Shown here piece after piece: positions 1-6,630 of a stretch of DNA of 7,624 nucleotides. A program made the translations under genes and the position numbers. The stretch is from Calditrichia bacterium (GTDB lineage Bacteria; Calditrichota; Calditrichia; RBG-13-44-9; J042): assembly GCA_030430345.1 (NCBI GenBank), contig JAUIFT010000096.1, forward strand, positions 1 through 7,624. The letters run 5' to 3'. Positions within the stretch are counted from its first letter, which is position 1. Every line of letters starts with the position of its first letter. The notes under the pieces are model-generated. The model was not told the DNA's origin and made no database searches. It worked only from the letters and a program-made list of their open reading frames with translations.

Positions 1-1
1 T

Positions 2-187
2 TGTTTGACGCCGGCAGGAAAGGCACTCCGTCTGAAGTTACTGCCAATTGTCAAGGGCGTTTTACAGCAAGCGACCGAGGATATCGCAACTGAAGAGCAG
101 CACTTGCTGGAGTCTTTACTGGATAAAATTTACTTCAATCTGAGCCAAACAGACGAAAAAGAAACATTATATACAAACTCAAAATAA
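2..187 (+). CDS. MarR-family transcriptional regulator, C-terminal fragment (5' end outside the window)
   Basis: The reading frame is open from the left edge and ends at TAA 185-187, so only about 61 residues are seen. It begins inside the protein with LTPAGKAL, which matches the strand following the wing of the MarR winged helix (typically LT..G..L). A long amphipathic helix follows (LLPIVKGVLQQATEDIATEEQHLLESLLDKI), corresponding to the C-terminal dimerisation helices of MarR proteins. The DNA-recognition helix and ligand pocket lie upstream and cannot be checked. It ends 16 bp before the adaptor gene in the same orientation. MarR regulators commonly repress an adjacent efflux operon and release it on ligand binding, so control of the pump is the natural inference. 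The TTG at position 5 is not a believable start, because the visible part is only the end of the fold. Confidence 0.8.
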   Translation, partial: CLTPAGKALRLKLLPIVKGVLQQATEDIATEEQHLLESLLDKIYFNLSQTDEKETLYTNSK

Positions 188-203
188 TCGGAAAGGCGAG
201 ATT

Positions 204-1370
204 ATGGCAGAAAAAAAAGGCCGTCGCTTTTGGAAAACCCTGGCATTGGTCCAGGCGATATTAATTGTAGGTTTCCTGTCGATGAATTTTTTCAGCGATT
301 TCAAGGAAGAGCCGCCGGTAAGGGCTTCGCAGCGTCCGGCGAGAATAGTGCAGACCGAAATCGTGAAATTATCCGATGTGCAGTCGCAAATAATTGCTTT
401 TGGCCGCTTAACCTCTTCCCAGCCAGTCGATTTGCTCAGCGAAGCGGAAGGCAAGTTGCTGGCAGGAAATATTCCTTTCAAGCCTGGCCAGTCTTTTCGG
501 AAGGGCGATTTACTAATTCAGGTGGACGACCGGCAAGTACTGCTGGATTTAAACAGTGCGAAAAGTGATCTGCTGAATGCCTTAGCCTCGGTGCTGCCGG
601 AAATTAAAGTTGATTTTCCCGACGAGTATCCTGTCTGGGAGGCTTATTTCAATAGTTGCGGATTTGACGCGCCGCTGGCAGCGCTTCCGAAAGCCGCGAA
701 TCAGCAAATCAAACTTTTTCTTTCCCGTTTCAATGTTTACAAGCTTTACTTCAATGCCCGTAATTTGGAAATCAAACAGGAAAAGCATCGAATATATGCG
801 CCTTTTAACGGTACTATCGCCACAGCGGATTTACGCGCTGGTGCCAATGTCCGCAACGGTACCCGCCTGGGGCAAATCATCAATCTGGATAATATGGAAG
901 TAACCGTCCCGGTTGCTGCCGAAGATATCCGCTGGATCGATCCCTATCAGAAAATCACCTTTACCTCCAGCGAAATGAGCGGCAGTTGGACGGGAAAAAT
1001 AAAACGGATTGGGAGAACGATCGATGCGCAAACCCAAACGATTCAAGTTTACATGACCCTCGACAGTGATGGTAATACGCCATTGTTTGAAGGCATTTTT
1101 CTTCAGGCAACTATTCCCGGCCGGGCAATAGAGGACGGACTTAGTATCCCGAAAAGTGCTATATATAATGATGATTATGTTTACCTGATTAACAATCGGC
1201 AGCTTGAATATCGACAAGTAGAAATTGCCCGTAAAGAAATTGAAACAGCGATTGTCGCCAGTGGACTTAATGAGAATGATACGCTCGTTGTGGAAGTATT
1301 GCAAGGCGTTGCGCCCGGCATGCCGGCAGTGCCACGGGCATCAGTGATGACGGAAGGAGGCAGTCAATGA
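204..1370 (+). CDS. RND efflux periplasmic adaptor subunit (membrane fusion protein, HlyD/AcrA-like)
   Basis: This 388-residue protein would bridge the inner-membrane RND permease and the TolC-like channel. It has a basic N-terminus and a hydrophobic segment at about 12-30. There is no lipobox cysteine, so it is probably anchored by an uncleaved signal anchor rather than a lipid. The split lipoyl (barrel-sandwich) domain is seen as about 64-112 (FGRLTSSQPVDLLSEAEGKL, then PGQSFRKGDLLIQVDD) and about 196-230 (IYAPFNGTIATADLRAGANV). Beta-barrel and membrane-proximal regions follow at about 231-375. The hairpin between the lipoyl halves (about 113-195) is unusual: instead of long heptads it contains a Pro- and aromatic-rich stretch at 131-153. 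I remember similar adaptors in Bacteroidetes-like genomes but could not search. The ATG at 204 has an AAAGG-like ribosome site 7 bases upstream. The stop overlaps the permease start by 4 bp, as expected for translational coupling. Confidence 0.92.
   Translation: MAEKKGRRFWKTLALVQAILIVGFLSMNFFSDFKEEPPVRASQRPARIVQTEIVKLSDVQSQIIAFGRLTSSQPVDLLSEAEGKLLAGNIPFKPGQSFRKGDLLIQVDDRQVLLDLNSAKSDLLNALASVLPEIKVDFPDEYPVWEAYFNSCGFDAPLAALPKAANQQIKLFLSRFNVYKLYFNARNLEIKQEKHRIYAPFNGTIATADLRAGANVRNGTRLGQIINLDNMEVTVPVAAEDIRWIDPYQKITFTSSEMSGSWTGKIKRIGRTIDAQTQTIQVYMTLDSDGNTPLFEGIFLQATIPGRAIEDGLSIPKSAIYNDDYVYLINNRQLEYRQVEIARKEIETAIVASGLNENDTLVVEVLQGVAPGMPAVPRASVMTEGGSQ
1354..1360 (+). promoter_or_regulatory. Strong Shine-Dalgarno for the RND permease
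   Basis: AAGGAGG lies 6 bases before the ATG at 1367, inside the last codons of the adaptor gene. With the ATGA stop/start overlap at 1367-1370, it fixes the permease start and implies coupled translation of adaptor and permease. Confidence 0.8.
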
Positions 1371-4300
1371 GAAGGATTATTGCCTTTTTTATCCGGCATA
1401 CCGTCTGGACAAATGTGCTCTTAATTTCCACCTTGTTGTTCGGCTTCTATTCCCTGGCGCAAATGCGGTTTTCCTTTTTCCCGGAACTGCAGACGGATTT
1501 TCTGACCATTCAGGTGCCTTTTCCCGGTGCTTCTCCGCAAGAGGTTGAGGAAGGCGTCGTTTTAAAGATAGAAGAGAATCTCGATGGTCTGGAAGGGGTT
1601 GAGCGGGTGACTTCCGTTTCCCGGGAAAACTTTGCAACAGTTAGTGTTGAAGTGAGCGGTGGCTATGAACTCGACAAAGTGCTGAATGATGTTAAAAATG
1701 CCGTCGACCAGATTAGTTCATTTCCACAAAACAGTGAAAAGCCGGTTATTTTCGAACAAAAATTTCGCTCCCAGGCGATCACCATTGCCCTTTATGGCGA
1801 TACCGACCTCTTTAACTTGAAATTTATTGCGGAAACGTTACGGGATGAATTATTGGCTACTCCGGAAATTTCCCAGGTAAATATAACCGGATTGCCCAGT
1901 CAGGAAATATCCATCGAAGTTTCCGAAGCAAATTTGCGGCGCTACAAGCTGACCTTTGATGAAATATCGCAGGCGGTCCGCACCGCAAATATTAATATCT
2001 CCGGCGGTAAATTTGAGACACGGGACGAAGAAATTCTGATTCGCGCTTATGGACGAAATTATTATGCCCGTGAGCTGGAAAACCTGGTGGTGCGAGGAAA
2101 TTCCGATGGCACGGTCATCCGCTTGAAAGATGTTGCCTCCGTGCGGGAATCCTGGGAAGATGTACCAAACCGGGTTTATTACAATGGCGAAAACACCGTC
2201 ACGCTGGTGGTGAATAAAACCCAGGACGAGGATATTCTTGCCGTCGTCGAAACAACCCGGGAGATTGTCGAGCGCTTTAATGAAAATAACACTACCATTA
2301 CCGCGCTTGCCATGGACGACCGCACCGTTGGCTTGCAACAGCGAATCGACCTGCTCACCAAGAATGGCCTGATCGGTTTATTTTTAGTGATTATCATCCT
2401 GGGCGTTTTTATGAACCTGCGCCTCTCTTTCTGGGTCTCTATCGGTATTCCGTTTTCCTTTGCCGGTATGTTTATTATCGCAAATTTTGTCGGGCTTACT
2501 ATCAATGTTATTTCCACTTTTGGGATGATTATCGTCGTCGGTATTCTTGTCGATGACGCCATTGTTGTCGGGGAGAATATTTTCTCCCACTATGAGCGGG
2601 GCAAACCTCCGCTGCAGGCTGCTATTGACGGCACGGTGGAGATGCTTGGACCGGTCTTTACATCGGTGATCACCACAATAGTCGCTTTTACGCCGTTCTT
2701 TTTTCTCGATGGATTTTTGGGGAAATTTATCTGGCACATGGCATTGGTTGTTATTGCATCGTTAGCCTTCTCGCTGCTGGAAGCATTTTTAATTTTGCCC
2801 CCCCATCTGGCTCACTCCAAAGCGCTATCACCGGAAAAAGAGCACAATAAAATCCGCCAGAAGCTGGAGCGCGGTATTCATCATATTACCCATAGTCTCT
2901 ATGCGCCTATGCTGAAAATGGCATTAAAAAACCGCTGGGTTGTTTCCATTATTCCGGTAGGTCTGATCTTTATGACCATCGGTCTTGCCCAGGGCGGATT
3001 TATTCGTTTTACGCCCTTTCCCTTTATTGATGGTGATCAGTTACCGGTAAATATCTCCCTGGTATCCGGCCGCCAGGAAGCGGATACCGATGCAGTGCTG
3101 GCAAGGATCGAAAACGTAGCCTGGGAACTGAATGAGCAGCTGAAATCTCAGCGGCCAGACGGGCAGGACGTCATCGTCGGTTTTCGCCGCCAGCTCGGCA
3201 ACAATGATTTTGGCGAATCCGGCAGCCATACCGGTAAACTGCTTCTTGAATTGCTCGACGGCGAATCCCGCAATATGGCCAGCTTCGAAGTTGCCGCCCG
3301 TCTGCGCCGGCTGGTCGGCCCGGTGCCGGAAGCGCAAAATATTACTTTTGGGCGGCAGGGATTTTTTGGCAAACCAATCTCAATCAGCCTGCTCGGAGAC
3401 GACTTAACAGCGTTGAATAATGCCCGGGATTTGCTGGTTACCGGAATGAAAAACATGCCCACTTTAAAGGATGTTACCGATTCCAACCAGGAAGGCCGCC
3501 GGGAATTGGATATCCAGTTAAAGCCGCGTGCCTATGCGCTAGGGCTGACATTAAATGAAGTGGCCCGACAGGTTCGTCAAGGATTTTTTGGGCAGGAAAT
3601 TCAGCGTATCCAGCGCGGCCGGGATGAAATTCGTGTTTGGGTGCGTTATCAGGAAAGCGATCGTGCCGCGCTTGGTTTCCTGGATGAAATGCGCGTCCGT
3701 GTCCCCGGCGGACAGGAATATCCCTTCAGCGAGTTGGCGAACTATACCATCAAACGTGGGTTGAATGCGATTAATCATCTCGATAAAAAGAAAGAGATTA
3801 AGGTGGAAGCGAACCTCTCTGACGAGCAGGGTGATTTACCACCGGTTTTGGCGGAAATACAAAACGTCCTGGTCCCGTCTGTACTCAGCCAGGTGCAAGG
3901 TGTGACTGTTTCTTATGAAGGGCAGTCCCGCAATCGTGAGAAAGAAGCGGCATCAATGCAGAAAGCCTTTCCCATGGCATTGTCGATCATGTTTATTCTG
4001 CTCATTCTTGTCTTCCGCTCATATTTGCAGGCAATTCTGATTTTCTCATTAATTCCCTGGGGCGTGATGGGAGCTGCCTGGGGACATGGCATACAAGGTG
4101 TCCAAATCTCTTTTCTCTCGCTGTATGGAATTATCGCACTTTCGGGAATTATTATCAACGATAGTATCGTTTTCGTCGATCAGATAAACCGGTTTTTGAA
4201 GGAAGGTCAAAAAATCAAGGAAGCTATTTACAATGCTGGCGTCTCTCGTTTACGCCCGATTTTGCTGACAACTTTTACGACATCATTGGGACTGGCGCCG

Positions 4301-4540
4301 CTGATTGTAGAAACCAGCCGACAGGCGCAGTTTCTGGTGCCAATGGCAATATCCGTTGCCTACGGACTTATTTTCGGCACCCTTGTACTGTTACTGGTGT
4401 TGCCGGCAAACTTCCTGATTATGAATGACTTACGGGTATGGTTTAGTAAATTGATGAGTAGATTGAGCACTTCATCAGGATTAGTTACCCCGGAAGCCGT
4501 AGAGCCGGCCGTCAAAGAGCTCAAGACCCAAGTGACCTGA
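1367..4540 (+). CDS. RND multidrug efflux permease (AcrB/HAE-1-like superfamily)
   Basis: At 1057 residues this is the usual size for an RND pump, an inner-membrane trimer exporting substrates by proton antiport. The duplicated architecture is clear: TM1 at about 11-31, a large periplasmic porter loop at about 32-333, TM2-TM6 at about 335-480, TM7 at about 524-545, a second porter loop at about 546-866, and TM8-TM12 at about 868-1019. TM4 carries the proton-relay pair D396-D397 (VGILVDDAIVVGEN). The TM10 position of AcrB Lys940-Asn941 is N931-D932 here (GIIINDSIVFVDQ), so the classic lysine is absent. The NDS pattern resembles an abundant RND branch I recall as VVNDSLVLVD, so it is probably lineage-typical. 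Heavy-metal CusA-type pumps are less likely. The true substrate cannot be read from sequence. The gene ends with tandem stops TGA TAA, 18 bp before the channel gene. Confidence 0.95.
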   Translation: MRRIIAFFIRHTVWTNVLLISTLLFGFYSLAQMRFSFFPELQTDFLTIQVPFPGASPQEVEEGVVLKIEENLDGLEGVERVTSVSRENFATVSVEVSGGYELDKVLNDVKNAVDQISSFPQNSEKPVIFEQKFRSQAITIALYGDTDLFNLKFIAETLRDELLATPEISQVNITGLPSQEISIEVSEANLRRYKLTFDEISQAVRTANINISGGKFETRDEEILIRAYGRNYYARELENLVVRGNSDGTVIRLKDVASVRESWEDVPNRVYYNGENTVTLVVNKTQDEDILAVVETTREIVERFNENNTTITALAMDDRTVGLQQRIDLLTKNGLIGLFLVIIILGVFMNLRLSFWVSIGIPFSFAGMFIIANFVGLTINVISTFGMIIVVGILVDDAIVVGENIFSHYERGKPPLQAAIDGTVEMLGPVFTSVITTIVAFTPFFFLDGFLGKFIWHMALVVIASLAFSLLEAFLILPPHLAHSKALSPEKEHNKIRQKLERGIHHITHSLYAPMLKMALKNRWVVSIIPVGLIFMTIGLAQGGFIRFTPFPFIDGDQLPVNISLVSGRQEADTDAVLARIENVAWELNEQLKSQRPDGQDVIVGFRRQLGNNDFGESGSHTGKLLLELLDGESRNMASFEVAARLRRLVGPVPEAQNITFGRQGFFGKPISISLLGDDLTALNNARDLLVTGMKNMPTLKDVTDSNQEGRRELDIQLKPRAYALGLTLNEVARQVRQGFFGQEIQRIQRGRDEIRVWVRYQESDRAALGFLDEMRVRVPGGQEYPFSELANYTIKRGLNAINHLDKKKEIKVEANLSDEQGDLPPVLAEIQNVLVPSVLSQVQGVTVSYEGQSRNREKEAASMQKAFPMALSIMFILLILVFRSYLQAILIFSLIPWGVMGAAWGHGIQGVQISFLSLYGIIALSGIIINDSIVFVDQINRFLKEGQKIKEAIYNAGVSRLRPILLTTFTTSLGLAPLIVETSRQAQFLVPMAISVAYGLIFGTLVLLLVLPANFLIMNDLRVWFSKLMSRLSTSSGLVTPEAVEPAVKELKTQVT

Positions 4541-4558
4541 TAACAAGGAATCTAAAAG

Positions 4559-5878
4559 ATGATCAACCGTTTTTTTATTTTACTAAGTCTGTTGTTTTTT
4601 CCGCTACCGGCTCAGGAAAGCATCTCAGCGGAAGATGCCATAATGATCGGGCTGAAGAATAATTATAATATTCGTATTGCCCGAAATGATGCGCGGATTG
4701 CCCGCAACAACGCCGGGAAAGGCACAGCCGGATTTTTGCCGACAATTAATGTCAGCGGCTTTAGCCAACTGGCGCGTTCCGATCAGGAAACGAACAATCC
4801 CTTTTCCGCCGGCGGCGGTATCAGCGATACGGAAACCCTTAACGGGCGCATTGCATTGAGCTGGACAATCTTTGATGGATTAAATATGTTTGCCAGCAAA
4901 GCACAGTTTAATGCGCTTGCCGAACTGGGCGAAGCACAGGCGAGAAATACTATCGAAAATACGGTGGTGGCTGTTTTAACCGGTTATTTTAATCTGGTGC
5001 AGCAGGAACAGCGTCTGGAGGTGGCTCGCAACAGCCGGGATATTTCCGCGGAACGCCTGGAAAAAGCGACCATTCGCCGCGAGGTCGGCGGTGCTTCCTC
5101 TACAGATTTGCTCAATGCCCGGGTTGCTTATAACAATGACCAGGCCGCCGTTCTGGCGCAGGAACTGGCTGTTGTCATCGCCCGCAATCAATTGAATATT
5201 GCCCTGGCGCAGGATCCTTCTACCAGTTTTGCGGTCGCTAAGGACATCCTTGTTGCCCCGATGGATATTGCACTTGAGGAATTGCAGCGACTGGCAGCAG
5301 AAAACAACAGCGGCTTGCTTATTGCCCGCCATGGCAAAACTTCCGCAGACAAAGGGGTGCAAATTGCCCGCGGTAATTTTCTTCCCCGCTTAACCCTTTC
5401 CGCGGATTATGGCTATACTGATCGGAATACTTCAGTATCGACCATGCGGGAAAATTTTCCATCGGAAATTACTTCCCAGAGCACTGATGGGACGATCTCC
5501 CTGAATGCGTCCCTGAACCTTTTTAATGGATTCCGGGATAAGATTGATTTGCAAAATGCGCGCATCACCGCCCGTAATCAGCAATTACAACTGGAGAAAA
5601 CCCGCATGGAGCTGCGTGGATTGGTCGCGGAAAAAAATGCGGAATTTCAAAATCGTTTGCAATTGCTCAATCTGGAATTAGAAAATGTCGAAGCCGCCCG
5701 GCAAAATCTGGACTTAATCCAGGATCGTTATCGGATTGGCGCGGCAAATTCATTGGAATTTCGGGATGCGCAGGTTAATTTAAACCGGGCGGAAATCGCG
5801 CTGATTGCCGCCCGATATCAGGCGCGTATCTCCCGCCTGGAAATAGAACGCCTGATTGGCCGGCTGGACATCCAGTAA
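4559..5878 (+). CDS. TolC-family outer-membrane efflux channel
   Basis: This 439-residue protein would form the trimeric outer-membrane exit duct of the pump. The N-terminus is a signal peptide: basic start, hydrophobic run FFILLSLLFF, and a likely cleavage after LPA near residue 18. The TolC (OEP) fold shows as two related halves. The first has LKNNYNIRIARNDARIARNNAGKGTAGFLPTI-type helix and strand near 32-63, followed by SWTIFDG at 101-107. The second has the counterpart GVQIARGNFLPRLTLSADYGY near 266-286 and SLNLFNGFRDKI at 318-329. Each half continues into long coiled-coil helices (about 110-215 and 330-435). The end motif RYRIGAANSLEFRDAQVNLNRAE near 390-412 is typical of the family. No lipobox cysteine is seen. 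The ATG at 4559 has AAGGA 9 bases upstream. The position after adaptor and permease completes a standard tripartite operon. Confidence 0.93.
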   Translation: MINRFFILLSLLFFPLPAQESISAEDAIMIGLKNNYNIRIARNDARIARNNAGKGTAGFLPTINVSGFSQLARSDQETNNPFSAGGGISDTETLNGRIALSWTIFDGLNMFASKAQFNALAELGEAQARNTIENTVVAVLTGYFNLVQQEQRLEVARNSRDISAERLEKATIRREVGGASSTDLLNARVAYNNDQAAVLAQELAVVIARNQLNIALAQDPSTSFAVAKDILVAPMDIALEELQRLAAENNSGLLIARHGKTSADKGVQIARGNFLPRLTLSADYGYTDRNTSVSTMRENFPSEITSQSTDGTISLNASLNLFNGFRDKIDLQNARITARNQQLQLEKTRMELRGLVAEKNAEFQNRLQLLNLELENVEAARQNLDLIQDRYRIGAANSLEFRDAQVNLNRAEIALIAARYQARISRLEIERLIGRLDIQ

Positions 5879-5922
5879 AGAGATTTCACCTGCTGCCGGA
5901 AAAACGAACATTGGATAATAAT

Positions 5923-6165
5923 ATGACCGTTGTTGTAAAATTTTTTGCGTTGGGCAAAGAGTTAATTGGCGAAAATCAATTGGAAATGACCTTGCCGGAG
6001 GGGGCAACCGCTGGCGAGTTGATAGCGCAATTGAAAAAGAAACACCCGCGATTTGCTGCACTGACCAGCTTTTTGGTTGCAGTGAATCTGGAATACGCCG
6101 AGCTGAACACACCTTTAAAAAATGGGGATGAAGTTGCGGTGATTCCCCCGGTGAGCGGAGGATAA
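5923..6165 (+). CDS. moaD: Molybdopterin synthase sulfur carrier subunit (small subunit)
   Basis: This 80-residue ubiquitin-fold (beta-grasp) protein begins MTVVVKFFALGKELIG and ends PPVSGG. The terminal Gly79-Gly80 is the site that is adenylylated and converted to a thiocarboxylate; the thiocarboxylate donates sulfur to cPMP in the MoaE active site, giving molybdopterin. Length and both ends match MoaD well, and the following moaE confirms the assignment over ThiS. I chose the ATG at 5923 because it starts at the first beta strand. A TTG at 5911 would add MDNN with no better ribosome site. The Shine-Dalgarno is weak (GGA at 5913-5915). It lies 44 bp after the channel gene with no terminator seen, so read-through from the efflux operon is possible. 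It is separated from moaE by one base. Confidence 0.92.
   Translation: MTVVVKFFALGKELIGENQLEMTLPEGATAGELIAQLKKKHPRFAALTSFLVAVNLEYAELNTPLKNGDEVAVIPPVSGG
6157..6161 (+). promoter_or_regulatory. Shine-Dalgarno of moaE embedded in the moaD Gly-Gly codons
   Basis: GGAGG sits 5 bases before the moaE ATG at 6167 and is formed by the two terminal glycine codons of moaD (GGA GGA, 6157-6162), followed directly by TAA. It decides the moaE start and suggests coupled translation of the two subunits. Confidence 0.75.
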
Positions 6166-6166
6166 A

Positions 6167-6577
6167 ATGATTGAAATAACTGCAGAGCCAATTGATGTTC
6201 AAAAAATTATTGCCGCTGCCAGTGCGGAGGATTGTGGTGCATTAAATGTCTTTTTGGGAACGGTCAGAAATCACAACCGGGGAAAGGATGTTAATCGTCT
6301 GGAATATGATGCTTATCCGGCAATGGCCAGCAAGATGATTCAACGAATTGTTGATGAGGCAGGGGAGAAGTGGGATGTCCGGAAAACGGCGATTTCTCAT
6401 CGCACCGGCGTTTTAGCGATTGGGGACGTTGCTGTCGTCATTGCCGTGGCCACACCGCATCGCCAGGATTCCTTCGCGGCCTGTCAATATATCATCGATC
6501 GTTTAAAGGAAATTGTACCGATCTGGAAAAAAGAGGTTGCTGTTGATGGGGAAACCTGGATTGACAGTCATGCCTGA
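6167..6577 (+). CDS. moaE: Molybdopterin synthase catalytic subunit (large subunit)
   Basis: This 136-residue cytoplasmic protein has the MoaE fold and catalyses dithiolene formation on cPMP using sulfur from the MoaD thiocarboxylate, as a MoaD2-MoaE2 heterotetramer. Visible family signatures are GALNVFLGTVRNHNRGKDV at 24-42, LEYDAYPAMA at 45-54, the HR pair in TPHRQDSF (His98, Arg99), and LKEIVPIWKKE with Lys114 and Lys121. The spacing from His98 to Lys114 (16) and Lys114 to Lys121 (7) equals that of the E. coli active-site residues His103, Lys119 and Lys126 as I recall them, so the active site looks intact. It is slightly shorter than the roughly 150-residue E. coli protein, lacking some C-terminal tail. 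The ATG is supported by the strong ribosome site and the tight spacing with moaD. No other molybdenum-cofactor gene is in the window. Confidence 0.94.
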   Translation: MIEITAEPIDVQKIIAAASAEDCGALNVFLGTVRNHNRGKDVNRLEYDAYPAMASKMIQRIVDEAGEKWDVRKTAISHRTGVLAIGDVAVVIAVATPHRQDSFAACQYIIDRLKEIVPIWKKEVAVDGETWIDSHA

Positions 6578-6589
6578 TTATAGAAATGA

Positions 6590-6623
6590 GTAAATGGGCA
6601 AATTTGCATATCTGCCCATTTAC
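6590..6623. terminator. Putative bidirectional terminator hairpin between convergent genes
   Basis: A perfect 11-bp inverted repeat, GTAAATGGGCA at 6590-6600 and TGCCCATTTAC at 6613-6623, encloses a 12-base loop in the 53-bp gap between moaE (+) and the ParA-type gene (-). The position between converging genes fits a shared terminator. Neither side has a strong T-tract (ATAATGATTA on the plus strand, TCATTTCTATAA on the minus strand), so efficient Rho-independent termination is uncertain. A nested palindrome GCAAATTTGC (6598-6607) could form a competing smaller fold. Confidence 0.55.
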
Positions 6624-6630
6624 ATAATGA

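Noticed and set aside
167..173. TATATA-like box in the end of the regulator gene as an internal promoter for the pump genes
   Set aside because: No acceptable -35 box at the right distance; the 16-bp gap makes co-transcription with the regulator simpler.
1850..2338. Long minus-strand open frame opposite the RND permease
   Set aside because: It lies wholly within a well-supported plus-strand gene, has no family resemblance and no ribosome site logic. Other antisense frames in the efflux genes (for example 831-1304 and 4976-5362) were rejected for the same reason.
2798..2804. Run of seven C bases in the permease gene, considered as a phase-variation or frameshift tract
   Set aside because: It encodes the conserved Leu-Pro-Pro-His region at the end of TM6, the frame is intact on both sides, and a 7-base run alone is weak evidence.
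5911..5922. TTG start for moaD adding MDNN
   Set aside because: The MoaD fold begins at the ATG at 5923; the TTG has no clear ribosome site.
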